Source: Agaricicola taiwanensis
Lineage (GTDB): Bacteria > Pseudomonadota > Alphaproteobacteria > Rhizobiales > Methylopilaceae
Length of the DNA stretch: 64,000 nucleotides
Direction: 5' to 3'
NCBI RefSeq assembly: GCF_014635245.1
Contig: NZ_BMCP01000002.1
Coordinates: forward strand, 992,001 to 1,056,000
The position numbers and the translations under genes are program-made. The notes below the pieces were generated by a model. The model had not been told where the DNA came from. It saw nothing but the letters and a program-made list of their open reading frames with translations, and did not search any database. Shown piece by piece: positions 55,234 to 63,805 of the stretch; within the stretch, counting starts at the first letter, position 1, and the number at the start of each line of letters is the position of its first letter.

Positions 55234-57153
55234 ATGTTTGACAGCATCCTCATCGCCAATCGCGGAGAGATCGCCTGCCGTATCATCCGCACGGCGCGCC
55301 GGCTCGGCCTTCGCACCATCGCGGTCTACTCCGAGGTCGATGCCGATGCCCTTCATGTGCGGGAGGCCGATGAGGCTCATCTCATCGGCCCAGCGCCTGT
55401 CCGCGACAGCTACCTGAACCAGGACAAGATCCTCACCGTCCTACGTGAGACAGGCGCGGCCTGCGTTCATCCTGGCTATGGCTTCCTTTCTGAAAACGCT
55501 GATTTTGCGGAGGCTGTTGCCGCCGCAGGTGCCGTTTTCGTGGGGCCGCCGCCATCGGCGATTCGGGCCATGGGACTTAAGGACGAAGCCAAAGCGATCG
55601 TCTCCAAGGCCGGCGTTCCTGTGGTGCCGGGATTTCATGGCGCAAAGCAGGAACCCAACTTCCTGCGCGAAAAGGCCTATGAGATAGGCTATCCGGTTCT
55701 GATCAAGGCGGTGGCCGGCGGCGGCGGCAAGGGCATGCGCCGCGTCGACAAGGCAACCGAGTTCCTCGATGCGCTGGACAGCGCCAAGCGGGAAGCGCTG
55801 AACGCCTTTGGCGATGAGCGGGTGCTGGTGGAACGCTATATCCAGAATCCGCGCCATATCGAGGTGCAGATCTTTGCCGACAGCCACGGCAACACCGTGC
55901 ATCTCTTCGAGCGTGACTGCTCCCTGCAGCGCCGCCACCAGAAGGTGATCGAGGAAGCGCCGGCCCCGGGAATGACGCAGGAGGTGCGTGCCGTCATGGG
56001 CGCGGCCGCCGTCGCCGCCGCAGAAGCGGTCAGCTATACCGGCGCCGGTACCGTCGAATTCATCGTCGACGGCTCGCGCGGGTTGAGGCCCGACGGGTTT
56101 TTCTTCATGGAGATGAACACCCGGCTCCAGGTCGAACATCCGGTGACGGAAGCGATTACCGGACTTGATCTCGTTGAGCTTCAACTGCGTGTCGCCGCGG
56201 GCGAACCCCTGCCGTTCAGCCAGAACGATCTGGCCATCCACGGTCACGCCGTGGAGGCACGAGTCTATGCGGAAGATCCTGAAACCGGCTTCCTGCCCTC
56301 GACCGGAACGCTGCACGCGTTGAAGCTGCCCCGTGCCCAGGGCATACGCATCGACAGCGGCGTGTCCGAAGGCGACACCGTCTCTCCGTTCTACGACCCC
56401 ATGATCGCAAAAGTCATCGCTCAGGGAGAGACGCGTGAAGAGGCGCTCGAGCGGCTGCAGGCCGCCCTTCAAGCGACCCTCGTGGCAGGCCCGCGGACCA
56501 ATGTCGCCTTCCTCTCCGCTCTCGCCAGCCACGCCGATTTTCGCGCCGAGATCTTCGACACTGGTTTCATCGACCGCAATCTCGACGCTCTTGGCGCGTT
56601 CCCGCAAGCTCCATCCGCCACAGTTGTCTCCGCCGCAGCGAGGCGGCTGCTGCAGCGGGAACGGGAACGGCTGGCAAAACTCGATGCCAGCCGTTCCGAC
56701 GAGCGCTTTTCGCCATGGTCGGTTCCGGACTGCTTTCGCCTGGGTGCGATGGTTTCGCAACCCCTCTCGATCATCGCCGATGGAGTGCAGGTGGAGGTTG
56801 ATCCCGCCGCGACGGCGGAAGGGGTGGTGCTGATCGACACGCCGGATGCCGTCATTGCATTGGCAAGGGGGCGCCAGACGACCGTCCGCCTTCCCGATCC
56901 CTTCGACGTGGAGGCGGAAGTGAGCGCCGAGGGCGACACCGCAATCCGCGCGCCCCTCAACGGCCGCGTGCTGTCGGTCCTCGTCCAATCCGGAGAGACC
57001 GTGGAACGGGGCCAGCGCCTGGTGCTGATCGAGGCCATGAAGATGGAACATGCGCTCGCCGCACCGCGCGCCGGCATTGTCGCCAGTGTCAAAGTGCAGG
57101 ACGGCGATCAGGTGACCGAGGGAACGCAGCTTCTCGTCATCACCGACCACTGA
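55234..57153 (+). CDS. mccA: Methylcrotonyl-CoA carboxylase, biotin-carrying subunit
   Basis: A 639-residue subunit with biotin carboxylase and biotin-carrier domains. The carboxylase begins MFDSILIANRGEIACRIIRT; the ATP-grasp glycine loop is VAGGGGKGMRRV, and FMEMNTRLQVEHPVTEAITG follows. The biotinylated lysine is Lys603 in IEAMKMEHAL. GGGAGG precedes the ATG at 55234. It works with the mccB product upstream. It carboxylates biotin with ATP and bicarbonate in leucine or isovalerate degradation. Confidence 0.94.
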   Translation: MFDSILIANRGEIACRIIRTARRLGLRTIAVYSEVDADALHVREADEAHLIGPAPVRDSYLNQDKILTVLRETGAACVHPGYGFLSENADFAEAVAAAGAVFVGPPPSAIRAMGLKDEAKAIVSKAGVPVVPGFHGAKQEPNFLREKAYEIGYPVLIKAVAGGGGKGMRRVDKATEFLDALDSAKREALNAFGDERVLVERYIQNPRHIEVQIFADSHGNTVHLFERDCSLQRRHQKVIEEAPAPGMTQEVRAVMGAAAVAAAEAVSYTGAGTVEFIVDGSRGLRPDGFFFMEMNTRLQVEHPVTEAITGLDLVELQLRVAAGEPLPFSQNDLAIHGHAVEARVYAEDPETGFLPSTGTLHALKLPRAQGIRIDSGVSEGDTVSPFYDPMIAKVIAQGETREEALERLQAALQATLVAGPRTNVAFLSALASHADFRAEIFDTGFIDRNLDALGAFPQAPSATVVSAAARRLLQRERERLAKLDASRSDERFSPWSVPDCFRLGAMVSQPLSIIADGVQVEVDPAATAEGVVLIDTPDAVIALARGRQTTVRLPDPFDVEAEVSAEGDTAIRAPLNGRVLSVLVQSGETVERGQRLVLIEAMKMEHALAAPRAGIVASVKVQDGDQVTEGTQLLVITDH

Positions 57154-57159
57154 CGGTCG

Positions 57160-57522
57160 TCAACGCTTGGTTAGCCGAAACTGCGCGTTGGCCGTGCTGG
57201 TGATCGTGTCGGCGTTGGGTTCGTCGCGGTTCTGCGCGACCTGGACCGTCAAGGCAACCAGCGCGCAGTCCTGCTTGAAGACCGCCGACAGCCGATCGCA
57301 TTCCGTACTTGCGATCTCATAATGTGCGGCTCGAAGCTGCTCCTGGATCTCGCGCTGCTTCTGCATGTCGTCCGAGGTGGGGGCGGTCAGGGACATGTTC
57401 ACCTGGACGCGCAGCGCGCCTTCAATCGGAGCGAGAGGAGATGCCCGCATGGGCTGAGACACTGCAGCCCCCGCCGAAAGCAAGATCAGCCCTGCAGCGA
57501 TGCCCAGCAATGGCTTTGTCAT
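57160..57522 (-). CDS. Small secreted protein of unknown function
   Basis: A 120-residue protein with a signal peptide (MTKPLLGIAAGLILLSAGAA). The mature part begins with a proline-containing beta segment (IEGALRVQVNMSLTAP) and then a charged helix (DDMQKQREIQEQLRAAHYEI) with two Cys residues (TECDRLS, KQDCALV) that could form a disulfide. I do not recognise the family. GAGGAG lies ten bases ahead of the ATG at 57522. It converges with mccA, six bases apart, and is downstream of benE. Confidence 0.6.
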   Translation of the reverse strand: MTKPLLGIAAGLILLSAGAAVSQPMRASPLAPIEGALRVQVNMSLTAPTSDDMQKQREIQEQLRAAHYEIASTECDRLSAVFKQDCALVALTVQVAQNRDEPNADTITSTANAQFRLTKR

Positions 57523-57584
57523 GGTTTCGTGCTCCTCGTGTGAGATCGACATAGGGACAAGATGCTTCACCCGGTAAAGGCGGC

Positions 57585-58736
57585 TCAAGTTTTCGCCCTG
57601 AGATCAATTAACGCGGTGATGGCAAGTCCGGCCAGCAAACCCCAGAATGCAGACCCGATGCCGAAGATGGACATGCCGGATGCGGTGACGACGAAGGTCA
57701 CAACCGCGGAAAATCGATCGCCCTCTCCGGACATCGCCGCTGTCAGCGCTCCCATGAGCGGGGCAAGGAGCGCCAGACCACCGACGGTGACGATCAGGGC
57801 GGAAGGCATGGCCGCGAAGAGGCCGACCAGTGAGGCGCCAAAGGCTGCGAGCACAAGATAGGTCAGCGCGTAGAAGGGGCCGGTCATCCAGCGTTTGGCA
57901 GGATCGGGATGCACATCCGGTCCCGTGCACAGGGCCGCCGTGATCGCCGCGAGATTGCTGGTGTGGGCACCGAAGGGGGCCGTCAACAGCGAGGCCAGGC
58001 CGGTTATGGCGAGGATCGGTTGAACCGGGGGCTCGTAGCCTGCCGTGCGCAGGACAGCAAAGCCAGGGAGATTCTGTGAAGCCATGGTGACCAGATAGAG
58101 CGGCAGGCCGAGCCCTATCAGGGTGGACATTTCGAACTCGGGCATGACCAGGACGAAGCGTGACAGAGCGATATCCTGGGGCAGTGGCGCGTTCAAACCG
58201 AGCCCCAAGGACAGGATCACGCCGCCAATCAGAACCGTCAGCACGGCTGCGGAGGGGCTGAATAGGCGCACCAGGAAAAAGATGATCACCAGCGGCAGGA
58301 CAAGCCCGGGCGTCTGTGGGAGGACCTCAAAGACACGGGCGGCGAAATCAAAGAGCACGCCGGCGAGCATGGCCGCGGCGATCCTCTCGGGGATGCCCGC
58401 AACCAGCCGTCCGAGAGGGCGGAAGGCAGCCGTCAGCAGAATGAGGGCACCGGCGAGCAGGAACGCGCCCACGGCATCGTTCATGCCATAGACCCCGCCC
58501 GTTCCGGCGATCAACGCAGCGCCCGGCGTGGACCAGGCGGTGATAATGGGCTGCCGATAACGCACCGACAGGTAGCCCGTGGTCGCTGCCATCGAGAGGC
58601 AAAGCGCCGCAACCCATGATCCCGTCTGCAGGGGATCGGCGCCCACGGCCTGACCGGCGGCAACGATGATGGCCAGGGTGGCGCCAAAGCCAACGAGCGC
58701 GGCAACAATGGCGGATGTGACGATCGACAGGCGCAT
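57585..58736 (-). CDS. benE: Benzoate/H+ symporter family permease (BenE)
   Basis: A 383-residue membrane protein with about 12 helices of the BenE family in the nucleobase-ascorbate-like fold. Landmarks: TAWSTPGAALIAGTGGVYGM near residue 68, LYLVTMASQNLPGFAVLRTA near residue 225 and FGAHTSNLAAITAALCTGPD near residue 255. The ATG at 58736 (MRLSIVTSAIVA) is chosen because it starts the first helix. No benzoate catabolic genes are near, so the actual substrate may differ. Confidence 0.85.
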   Translation of the reverse strand: MRLSIVTSAIVAALVGFGATLAIIVAAGQAVGADPLQTGSWVAALCLSMAATTGYLSVRYRQPIITAWSTPGAALIAGTGGVYGMNDAVGAFLLAGALILLTAAFRPLGRLVAGIPERIAAAMLAGVLFDFAARVFEVLPQTPGLVLPLVIIFFLVRLFSPSAAVLTVLIGGVILSLGLGLNAPLPQDIALSRFVLVMPEFEMSTLIGLGLPLYLVTMASQNLPGFAVLRTAGYEPPVQPILAITGLASLLTAPFGAHTSNLAAITAALCTGPDVHPDPAKRWMTGPFYALTYLVLAAFGASLVGLFAAMPSALIVTVGGLALLAPLMGALTAAMSGEGDRFSAVVTFVVTASGMSIFGIGSAFWGLLAGLAITALIDLRAKT

Positions 58737-58868
58737 GAGAACTTTCGGACGATTCCCTGGGACAGGGTCGCACAATGACGGGCTCACCACCCAAATCAAA
58801 GTGGACATGGGTCCGATCCGTTTCGCGGATCTCTTGCACCGAGGGGCTGAAAGGCGCACATCACCGTC

Positions 58869-59303
58869 ATGCCCCTGCACCTGCAAAAACTCTGCGTCGG
58901 CGCCGATTCCATCGAAGAGTTGGAATCCTGGATCACTCACCGGCTGGAAGACAAGGCCCGCCAGGGGCTACCCGTTGAGCAACTCCACGTCACGCGGATG
59001 ACGCCAAAGCGGGACGCCGAAATCCTCGCCGGCGGCTCGCTCTACTGGATCATCAAGGGCGTCATCCAGGTCCGCCAATCGATCCGCGAGCTACGTCCTG
59101 TCACCGATAGCGACGGCATCGGACGGTGTGCCATCGTGCTGGAACCGGCCCTTGTCAGGGTGGTGCCGCAGCCGCGGCGGCCGTTTCAGGGCTGGCGCTA
59201 CCTTTCAGCCGAGGATGCGCCGAAAGATCTCGCGTCCGTTGGAGACACGGGTGACCTACCACCAGCACTGGTGCGCGAACTTCAGGATCTGGGGCTGCTG
59301 TAG
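58869..59303 (+). CDS. DUF1489 family protein
   Basis: A 144-residue protein common in alphaproteobacteria, of unknown role. Recognised through LHLQKLCVGADSIEELESWI near the N-terminus, GGSLYWIIKGVIQVRQSI and the C-terminal PPALVRELQDLGLL. It has no signal peptide or membrane segment. It is divergent from benE. Confidence 0.88.
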   Translation: MPLHLQKLCVGADSIEELESWITHRLEDKARQGLPVEQLHVTRMTPKRDAEILAGGSLYWIIKGVIQVRQSIRELRPVTDSDGIGRCAIVLEPALVRVVPQPRRPFQGWRYLSAEDAPKDLASVGDTGDLPPALVRELQDLGLL

Positions 59304-59325
59304 GGTGCGGGGCAGCAGCGACGCC

Positions 59326-59469
59326 TCAGCGCGCTGCCACCACCGGTGCTTCAAGGCTGCCGGTCAGATAGACGGCGACAGCCACCAAGGCGAAGACAAC
59401 GAGCGTGCGGCGCGCAATGCACCAGCACGATCCAGAGGTCTGCGGCTCCATTCGGTTCCCCATGTTCAT
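59326..59469 (-). CDS. Small single-helix membrane protein
   Basis: A 47-residue minus-strand ORF: a polar N-terminus with two close cysteines (SCWC), a basic RR, and a membrane helix TLVVFALVAVAVYLTGSLEA. Three in-frame ATG codons lie at 59469, 59463 and 59451; ribosome sites are weak, the 59463 start having a GGA at five to seven bases. Converges with the DUF1489 gene. Not identified; small membrane proteins of this kind are frequent in alphaproteobacteria. Confidence 0.4.
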   Translation of the reverse strand: MNMGNRMEPQTSGSCWCIARRTLVVFALVAVAVYLTGSLEAPVVAAR

Positions 59470-59599
59470 CCGTGATACGGAACAACGAGTCGGGCATCCC
59501 CAAGCCCATTCAACTCGCCACCGCTTAACAGTTCGCTAACCATGCGGCAAGCTCTACTCTCGTTCATACTAAACAAGCTGTGGGTGCCTGGAGGTTCGG

Positions 59600-60280
59600 G
59601 TGCAGGATTTTTCACTTCTCGACTTTGTTGCCGTCGGCGTTTTTCTTGGCGCTTGGGCCCTCTATTACGTGGTAATCGAGCTTTCCCCCTTCGGCAACCG
59701 CACTCTCAACAGGATCATGGATCAATATCGCGCGGCCTGGATGATGCGCATGATCGTCCGCGAAAACAGGATCGTGGATACAACGATCATGTCGAGCCTG
59801 CAGAACGGCGCGGCCTTTTTCGCCTCCACCTCACTGCTCGCCATCGGCGGAGGCCTTGCCGCTCTCGGCGCTACCGACACGGCGCTCGACGTCTTCGCCG
59901 CCGTCCCCTACGCGCCTCCGACCACCAGAATCGCTTTTGAGGCCAAGATCCTGGGCCTCGTCGCCATCTTTATCTACGGTTTCTTCAAATTCGCCTGGTC
60001 GTTCCGCCTGTTCAACTATTCAGCCATCCTGGTCGGTGCCGTGCCACTGCCGAGCCAGGCCCAGGATCCCGCCACCATCGAGGCGGCAAACAAGGCCGGC
60101 CGGATGAACATCTCGGCGGGCCGCCACTTCAACAGAGGACTCCGCGCGCTGTTCTTTGCCCTCGCCTATCTTGGCTGGCTCGCAGGCCCATGGGGGTTGA
60201 TGATCACCACGGTTGGGGTTCTCATCGTGCTCTTCCGTCGGCAGTTCGTGTCCGATTCGCTCGTGGCCCTCGGCGATTGA
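59600..60280 (+). CDS. DUF599 family membrane protein
   Basis: A 226-residue protein with four predicted helices (near residues 8-28, 70-92, 115-140, 180-212), starting GTG with GGAGG ahead. The DUF599 features are RNRTLNRIMDQYRAAWM-like (FGNRTLNRIMDQYRAAWMMR) and ENRIVDTTIMSSLQNGAAFF. Function unknown. Its TGA stop codon directly abuts the stop of the convergent thiolase gene, giving TGATCA with no intergenic base. Confidence 0.88.
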   Translation: MQDFSLLDFVAVGVFLGAWALYYVVIELSPFGNRTLNRIMDQYRAAWMMRMIVRENRIVDTTIMSSLQNGAAFFASTSLLAIGGGLAALGATDTALDVFAAVPYAPPTTRIAFEAKILGLVAIFIYGFFKFAWSFRLFNYSAILVGAVPLPSQAQDPATIEAANKAGRMNISAGRHFNRGLRALFFALAYLGWLAGPWGLMITTVGVLIVLFRRQFVSDSLVALGD

Positions 60281-61471
60281 TCAGGCCATACGCTCGACGG
60301 CCATGGCGGTCGCCTCGCCCCCACCGATGCAGACCGCCGCGATGCCGCGCTTGAGATCGTAGCGTTGCAGGGCCGCCAGCAGTGTCACGAGGATACGAGC
60401 GCCCGACGCACCGATGGGATGCCCCAGGGCGCAGGCACCTCCGTGAATGTTGACCTTGTCATGGGGAAGATCGAGATCGCGGAGCGCGGCCATGGCGACA
60501 ACCGCGAAGGCCTCATTGATTTCAAACAGATCTACCGAGTTCTTCGACCATTGTGTTAGCTCCAGCAATCGGTTGATGGCTGCCACGGGAGCCGTGGTGA
60601 AAAGCGCCGGCGCCTGAGCATGGCCTGAGACACCGGCAACCCTCGCCAATGGATTGAGCCCCCGCCGCTCTGCCTCCGAGGCACGCATCATCACCAGGGC
60701 GGCTGCACCGTCGGAAATGGACGATGAATTGGCGGCGGTGATGGTTCCGCTGTCACGAAAGGCCGGCCTCAGCTTGGGAATACGAGCGGGATCGGCCTTT
60801 CCTGGCGTCTCATCCCGGCTCACGGGATCTGCCGAGCCACCGGTCTCCACGACAGCGATCTCGGCATCAAAAGCTCCTTCTGCCTGGGCCTTTCGCGCCC
60901 GGCTCAGGCTTTCCAGGGCATAAGCGTCCTGCATGTCGCGGGTGAAACCATAAGAAGCGGCGGTGTCCTCGGCAAATGTGCCCATAAGCCGCCCCGTGTC
61001 ATAGGCATCTTCGAGCCCGTCGAGAAACATGTGATCGATCATGACGCCATGGCCGAGGCGCTGGCCGTTCCGCGCCTTCGGCAGCAGGTAAGGCGCGTTG
61101 CTCATGGACTCCATGCCACCCGCCACCTGCACGGCCTCCGGGCGTGCATGCAAAGCATCGAAGGCCAGCATCGCCGCCTTCATGCCGGACCCGCACATCT
61201 TGTTGATGGTGGCGCAGGGAACGCCGTGATGCAGACCGGCGGAGACGGATGCCTGGCGCGCCGGCGCCTGTCCCTGCCCTGCGGTCAGAACGCAACCCAT
61301 CAGCACTTCGGAGACCGTATCGCGCCCGACGCCTGCGCGCGATAGTGCCGCCTCGATTGCCATACCGCCAAGCCGCCACGCCGGCAGGCTCGCAAGCCCG
61401 CCCTGAAAGGCCCCGATCGGCGTGCGGGCGGCACCGACGATCACGATGGGATCATGTGAGGTTGCAGACAT
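60281..61471 (-). CDS. Thiolase (acetyl-CoA acetyltransferase family)
   Basis: A 396-residue thiolase. All catalytic residues are present: Cys93 (NKMCGSGMKA), His351 (ALGHPIGASGAR) and Cys381 (AAVCIGGGEATA). It condenses or cleaves acetoacetyl-CoA or longer 3-oxoacyl-CoA. The closest pattern is the acetyl-CoA C-acetyltransferase (AtoB/PhaA) branch. Alone in its unit; might supply the last step of ketogenic leucine degradation together with the carboxylase genes nearby. Confidence 0.92.
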   Translation of the reverse strand: MSATSHDPIVIVGAARTPIGAFQGGLASLPAWRLGGMAIEAALSRAGVGRDTVSEVLMGCVLTAGQGQAPARQASVSAGLHHGVPCATINKMCGSGMKAAMLAFDALHARPEAVQVAGGMESMSNAPYLLPKARNGQRLGHGVMIDHMFLDGLEDAYDTGRLMGTFAEDTAASYGFTRDMQDAYALESLSRARKAQAEGAFDAEIAVVETGGSADPVSRDETPGKADPARIPKLRPAFRDSGTITAANSSSISDGAAALVMMRASEAERRGLNPLARVAGVSGHAQAPALFTTAPVAAINRLLELTQWSKNSVDLFEINEAFAVVAMAALRDLDLPHDKVNIHGGACALGHPIGASGARILVTLLAALQRYDLKRGIAAVCIGGGEATAMAVERMA

Positions 61472-61529
61472 GGTGCTCGCCCTCCCGTTGCTTTATGTGC
61501 TTTTGCCTTCAAGCTAGGAGCCCCTGCCC

Positions 61530-61802
61530 ATGAATGCCAGCCACATCAGTGATCCGGTGGAAGACGTCATTCTACGGCTCACCCGCGAGCGCGGTCCTGG
61601 CAAGACCATATGCCCGACAGAGGCTGCTCGGGCGCTGGCGGCCGAGGGTGAAGACTTCCGCCGTCACCTGCCCAAGGTTCGCGCGGCCGCCATCCGGCTG
61701 ATGCAACAGAAACGCCTGATGATCACGCGGAAAGGAAAGCCGCTTGATACCCCAGAGTTCAAGGGCGTCTATCGGCTCGGCATGCCGGATGAGGCGCCGT
61801 AG
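61530..61802 (+). CDS. DUF3253 family small protein
   Basis: A 90-residue protein with the family features LTRERGPGKTICPTEAARAL and AAAIRLMQQKRLMITRKGKP. This suggests a small winged-helix-like fold, perhaps DNA binding, but no function is established. It is divergent from the thiolase gene and ends four bases before the stop codon of kup. Confidence 0.88.
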   Translation: MNASHISDPVEDVILRLTRERGPGKTICPTEAARALAAEGEDFRRHLPKVRAAAIRLMQQKRLMITRKGKPLDTPEFKGVYRLGMPDEAP

Positions 61803-61806
61803 CCGA

Positions 61807-63768
61807 TCAGATGACGATCTGCGTGCCCAGTTCCACCACGCGGCCCGCGGGAATGCGGAAATACTGCGTGGCGTCATGGGCCTGACGGGCCATGTAGATG
61901 AACAGGCGATCCTGCCACAACGGCATGCCTTCCTTGGAGGTGGGCTTGTAGGAACGCCGGCCGACAAAGAAGGAAGTGGCCATGATGTCGAAGGTCAGCC
62001 CCTCTCCCTTGGCCTGTGCCAGGGCCGCCGGCAGGTCCGGGTCCTGCATGAAGCCGTAGGTGATCTCCAGCTTGTAAAAATCCGGCGTCAGCGATGACAG
62101 TTGAAGGCGATCCTCGGGACCTATGTAGGGCACCGGCGCCGTGTGGATGGTCACCACGACGTTCTTCTCGTGCAGGACCTTGTTGTGCTTCAGGTTGTGC
62201 AGCAGCGCCGGCGGCGTGATGTCGGGCGTGCTGGTCATGAACATGGCCGTGCCACGCACACGCGCCGCCGAACTGTTCTCCAGCGTCGGCAGAAAGTCTA
62301 TCAGGGGGACGCTGTCGCGTTTCAGCTTGTCGGCCAGAAGCTTGGTGCCGCGCATCCAGGTCCACATGGCGACGATGATCAGCGCGCCGAGGATGAGCGG
62401 TATATAGCCGCCGTCGGCGATCTTGAGCAGGTTTGCCGCCAGGAAGGTGCTGTCGACGACCAGGAAAGGCAGCAGTGTCAGCAGCGCCAGCGGCATGCCC
62501 CATTTCCAGCATTTGGCCACCACCACCACCGCCAGAAGCGACGTCACGATCATGGTGCCGGTCACGGCGATGCCGTAGGCCGAGGCTAGTGAGCTGGAAT
62601 CCTGAAACACGATGATGAGCGTCAGAACCCCGGCGAGCATCAGCCAGTTGACCTTGGGCAGATAGATCTGGCCGCTTTCCGTCTCCGAGGTGTGCTCGAC
62701 CTCCAGGTGCGGCAGGATGCCGAGCTGCATGGCCTGCCGTGTGAGTGAGAAGGCGCCCGTGATGACGGCCTGGCCCGCGATCACGGTGGCGGCGGTGGCA
62801 AGGAGCACCAGAGGCAGGCGGGCCCAATCCGGCGCTGAGAGGAAGAACAGATTGCTGATGGCTTCCGGACTGTCGAGGGCGAAGGCGCCCTGCCCGAGAT
62901 AATTGAGCACCAGGGATGGGCAGACGACAGTGAGCCAGGCCATGCGGATCGGTCCGCGTCCGAAGTGACCCATGTCGGCATAAAGGGCCTCGGCGCCGGT
63001 GACCGCCAGAAACACCGCGCCCAGGACAGTGAAGCCGATGATGCCGTGGCCGAACAGAAAGCCGATGGCATGCACTGGATTGAGCGCGTGCAGGATCTGC
63101 GGCGCGTCGCCGATATGGATCAGCCCGATCAGGGCCAGCGCGAGGAACCAGACGGTCATGATGGGGCCAAACAAGGCGCCGACCTTGCCGGTGCCGAAGG
63201 ATTGCACCGCATAGAGCAGGACGATGATGGTGATCGCGATTGGCACCACGAAGCTGTCGACCTCGGGATTGGTGACCTTGAGGCCCTCCACCGCCGACAG
63301 CACCGAGATCGCTGGTGTCAGTATGGCATCGCCATAGAACAGCGCCGCGCCGGTTACGGCGAGGCCCGTCACGATTCGGCTCGGTTTTTTCAGGGACGAC
63401 TGCGCCAAAGCCATCAGGGCAAGCGTGCCACCCTCGCCGTGGTTGTCCGCCCGCAGGACCAGAAAGACATATTTCAGCGTGACGACCACCAGCAGCGACC
63501 AGACCAGCAGCGAGACGATGCCGATGATCTCCTCCTGCGAGGGCGAGCGCCCGATGTGCAGCAGCGACTCGCGCATGGCGTACAGCGGACTGGTGCCGAT
63601 ATCGCCATAGACGATGCCGATGCTGCCCAGCATCAACCACCAGAAGCGGCTGGGCGACGCCTCGGCTCCATGCGGCTGCGCATGCGCGAAATCGGCCCTT
63701 CCGGGAGCATTCGTCTGATCTGTCATGGGATGCTGGGAGCTGCGCCGGTTCGCCTGGCGAGTTGACAT
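61807..63768 (-). CDS. kup: Potassium uptake protein Kup
   Basis: A 653-residue KUP/HAK-type K+/H+ symporter with 12 helices in the first 440 residues (GSIGIVYGDIGTSPLYAMRE; VLRADNHGEGGTLALMALAQ) and a cytoplasmic C-terminal domain of about 190 residues. The ATG at 63768 is used; an alternative at 63726 (MTDQTNAPG) is closer to the family start, both with weak ribosome sites. It may be the main potassium uptake route visible here, since the kdp locus at 6551 is broken. Confidence 0.93.
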   Translation of the reverse strand: MSTRQANRRSSQHPMTDQTNAPGRADFAHAQPHGAEASPSRFWWLMLGSIGIVYGDIGTSPLYAMRESLLHIGRSPSQEEIIGIVSLLVWSLLVVVTLKYVFLVLRADNHGEGGTLALMALAQSSLKKPSRIVTGLAVTGAALFYGDAILTPAISVLSAVEGLKVTNPEVDSFVVPIAITIIVLLYAVQSFGTGKVGALFGPIMTVWFLALALIGLIHIGDAPQILHALNPVHAIGFLFGHGIIGFTVLGAVFLAVTGAEALYADMGHFGRGPIRMAWLTVVCPSLVLNYLGQGAFALDSPEAISNLFFLSAPDWARLPLVLLATAATVIAGQAVITGAFSLTRQAMQLGILPHLEVEHTSETESGQIYLPKVNWLMLAGVLTLIIVFQDSSSLASAYGIAVTGTMIVTSLLAVVVVAKCWKWGMPLALLTLLPFLVVDSTFLAANLLKIADGGYIPLILGALIIVAMWTWMRGTKLLADKLKRDSVPLIDFLPTLENSSAARVRGTAMFMTSTPDITPPALLHNLKHNKVLHEKNVVVTIHTAPVPYIGPEDRLQLSSLTPDFYKLEITYGFMQDPDLPAALAQAKGEGLTFDIMATSFFVGRRSYKPTSKEGMPLWQDRLFIYMARQAHDATQYFRIPAGRVVELGTQIVI

Positions 63769-63805
63769 CGACCGCGTTCAACGCGCGACGATCAGCTGTG
63801 TTCCG

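Noticed and set aside
61874..63781. 635-codon minus-strand frame overlapping kup
   Set aside because: Arg/His/Gly-rich shifted-frame reading of kup without membrane helices.
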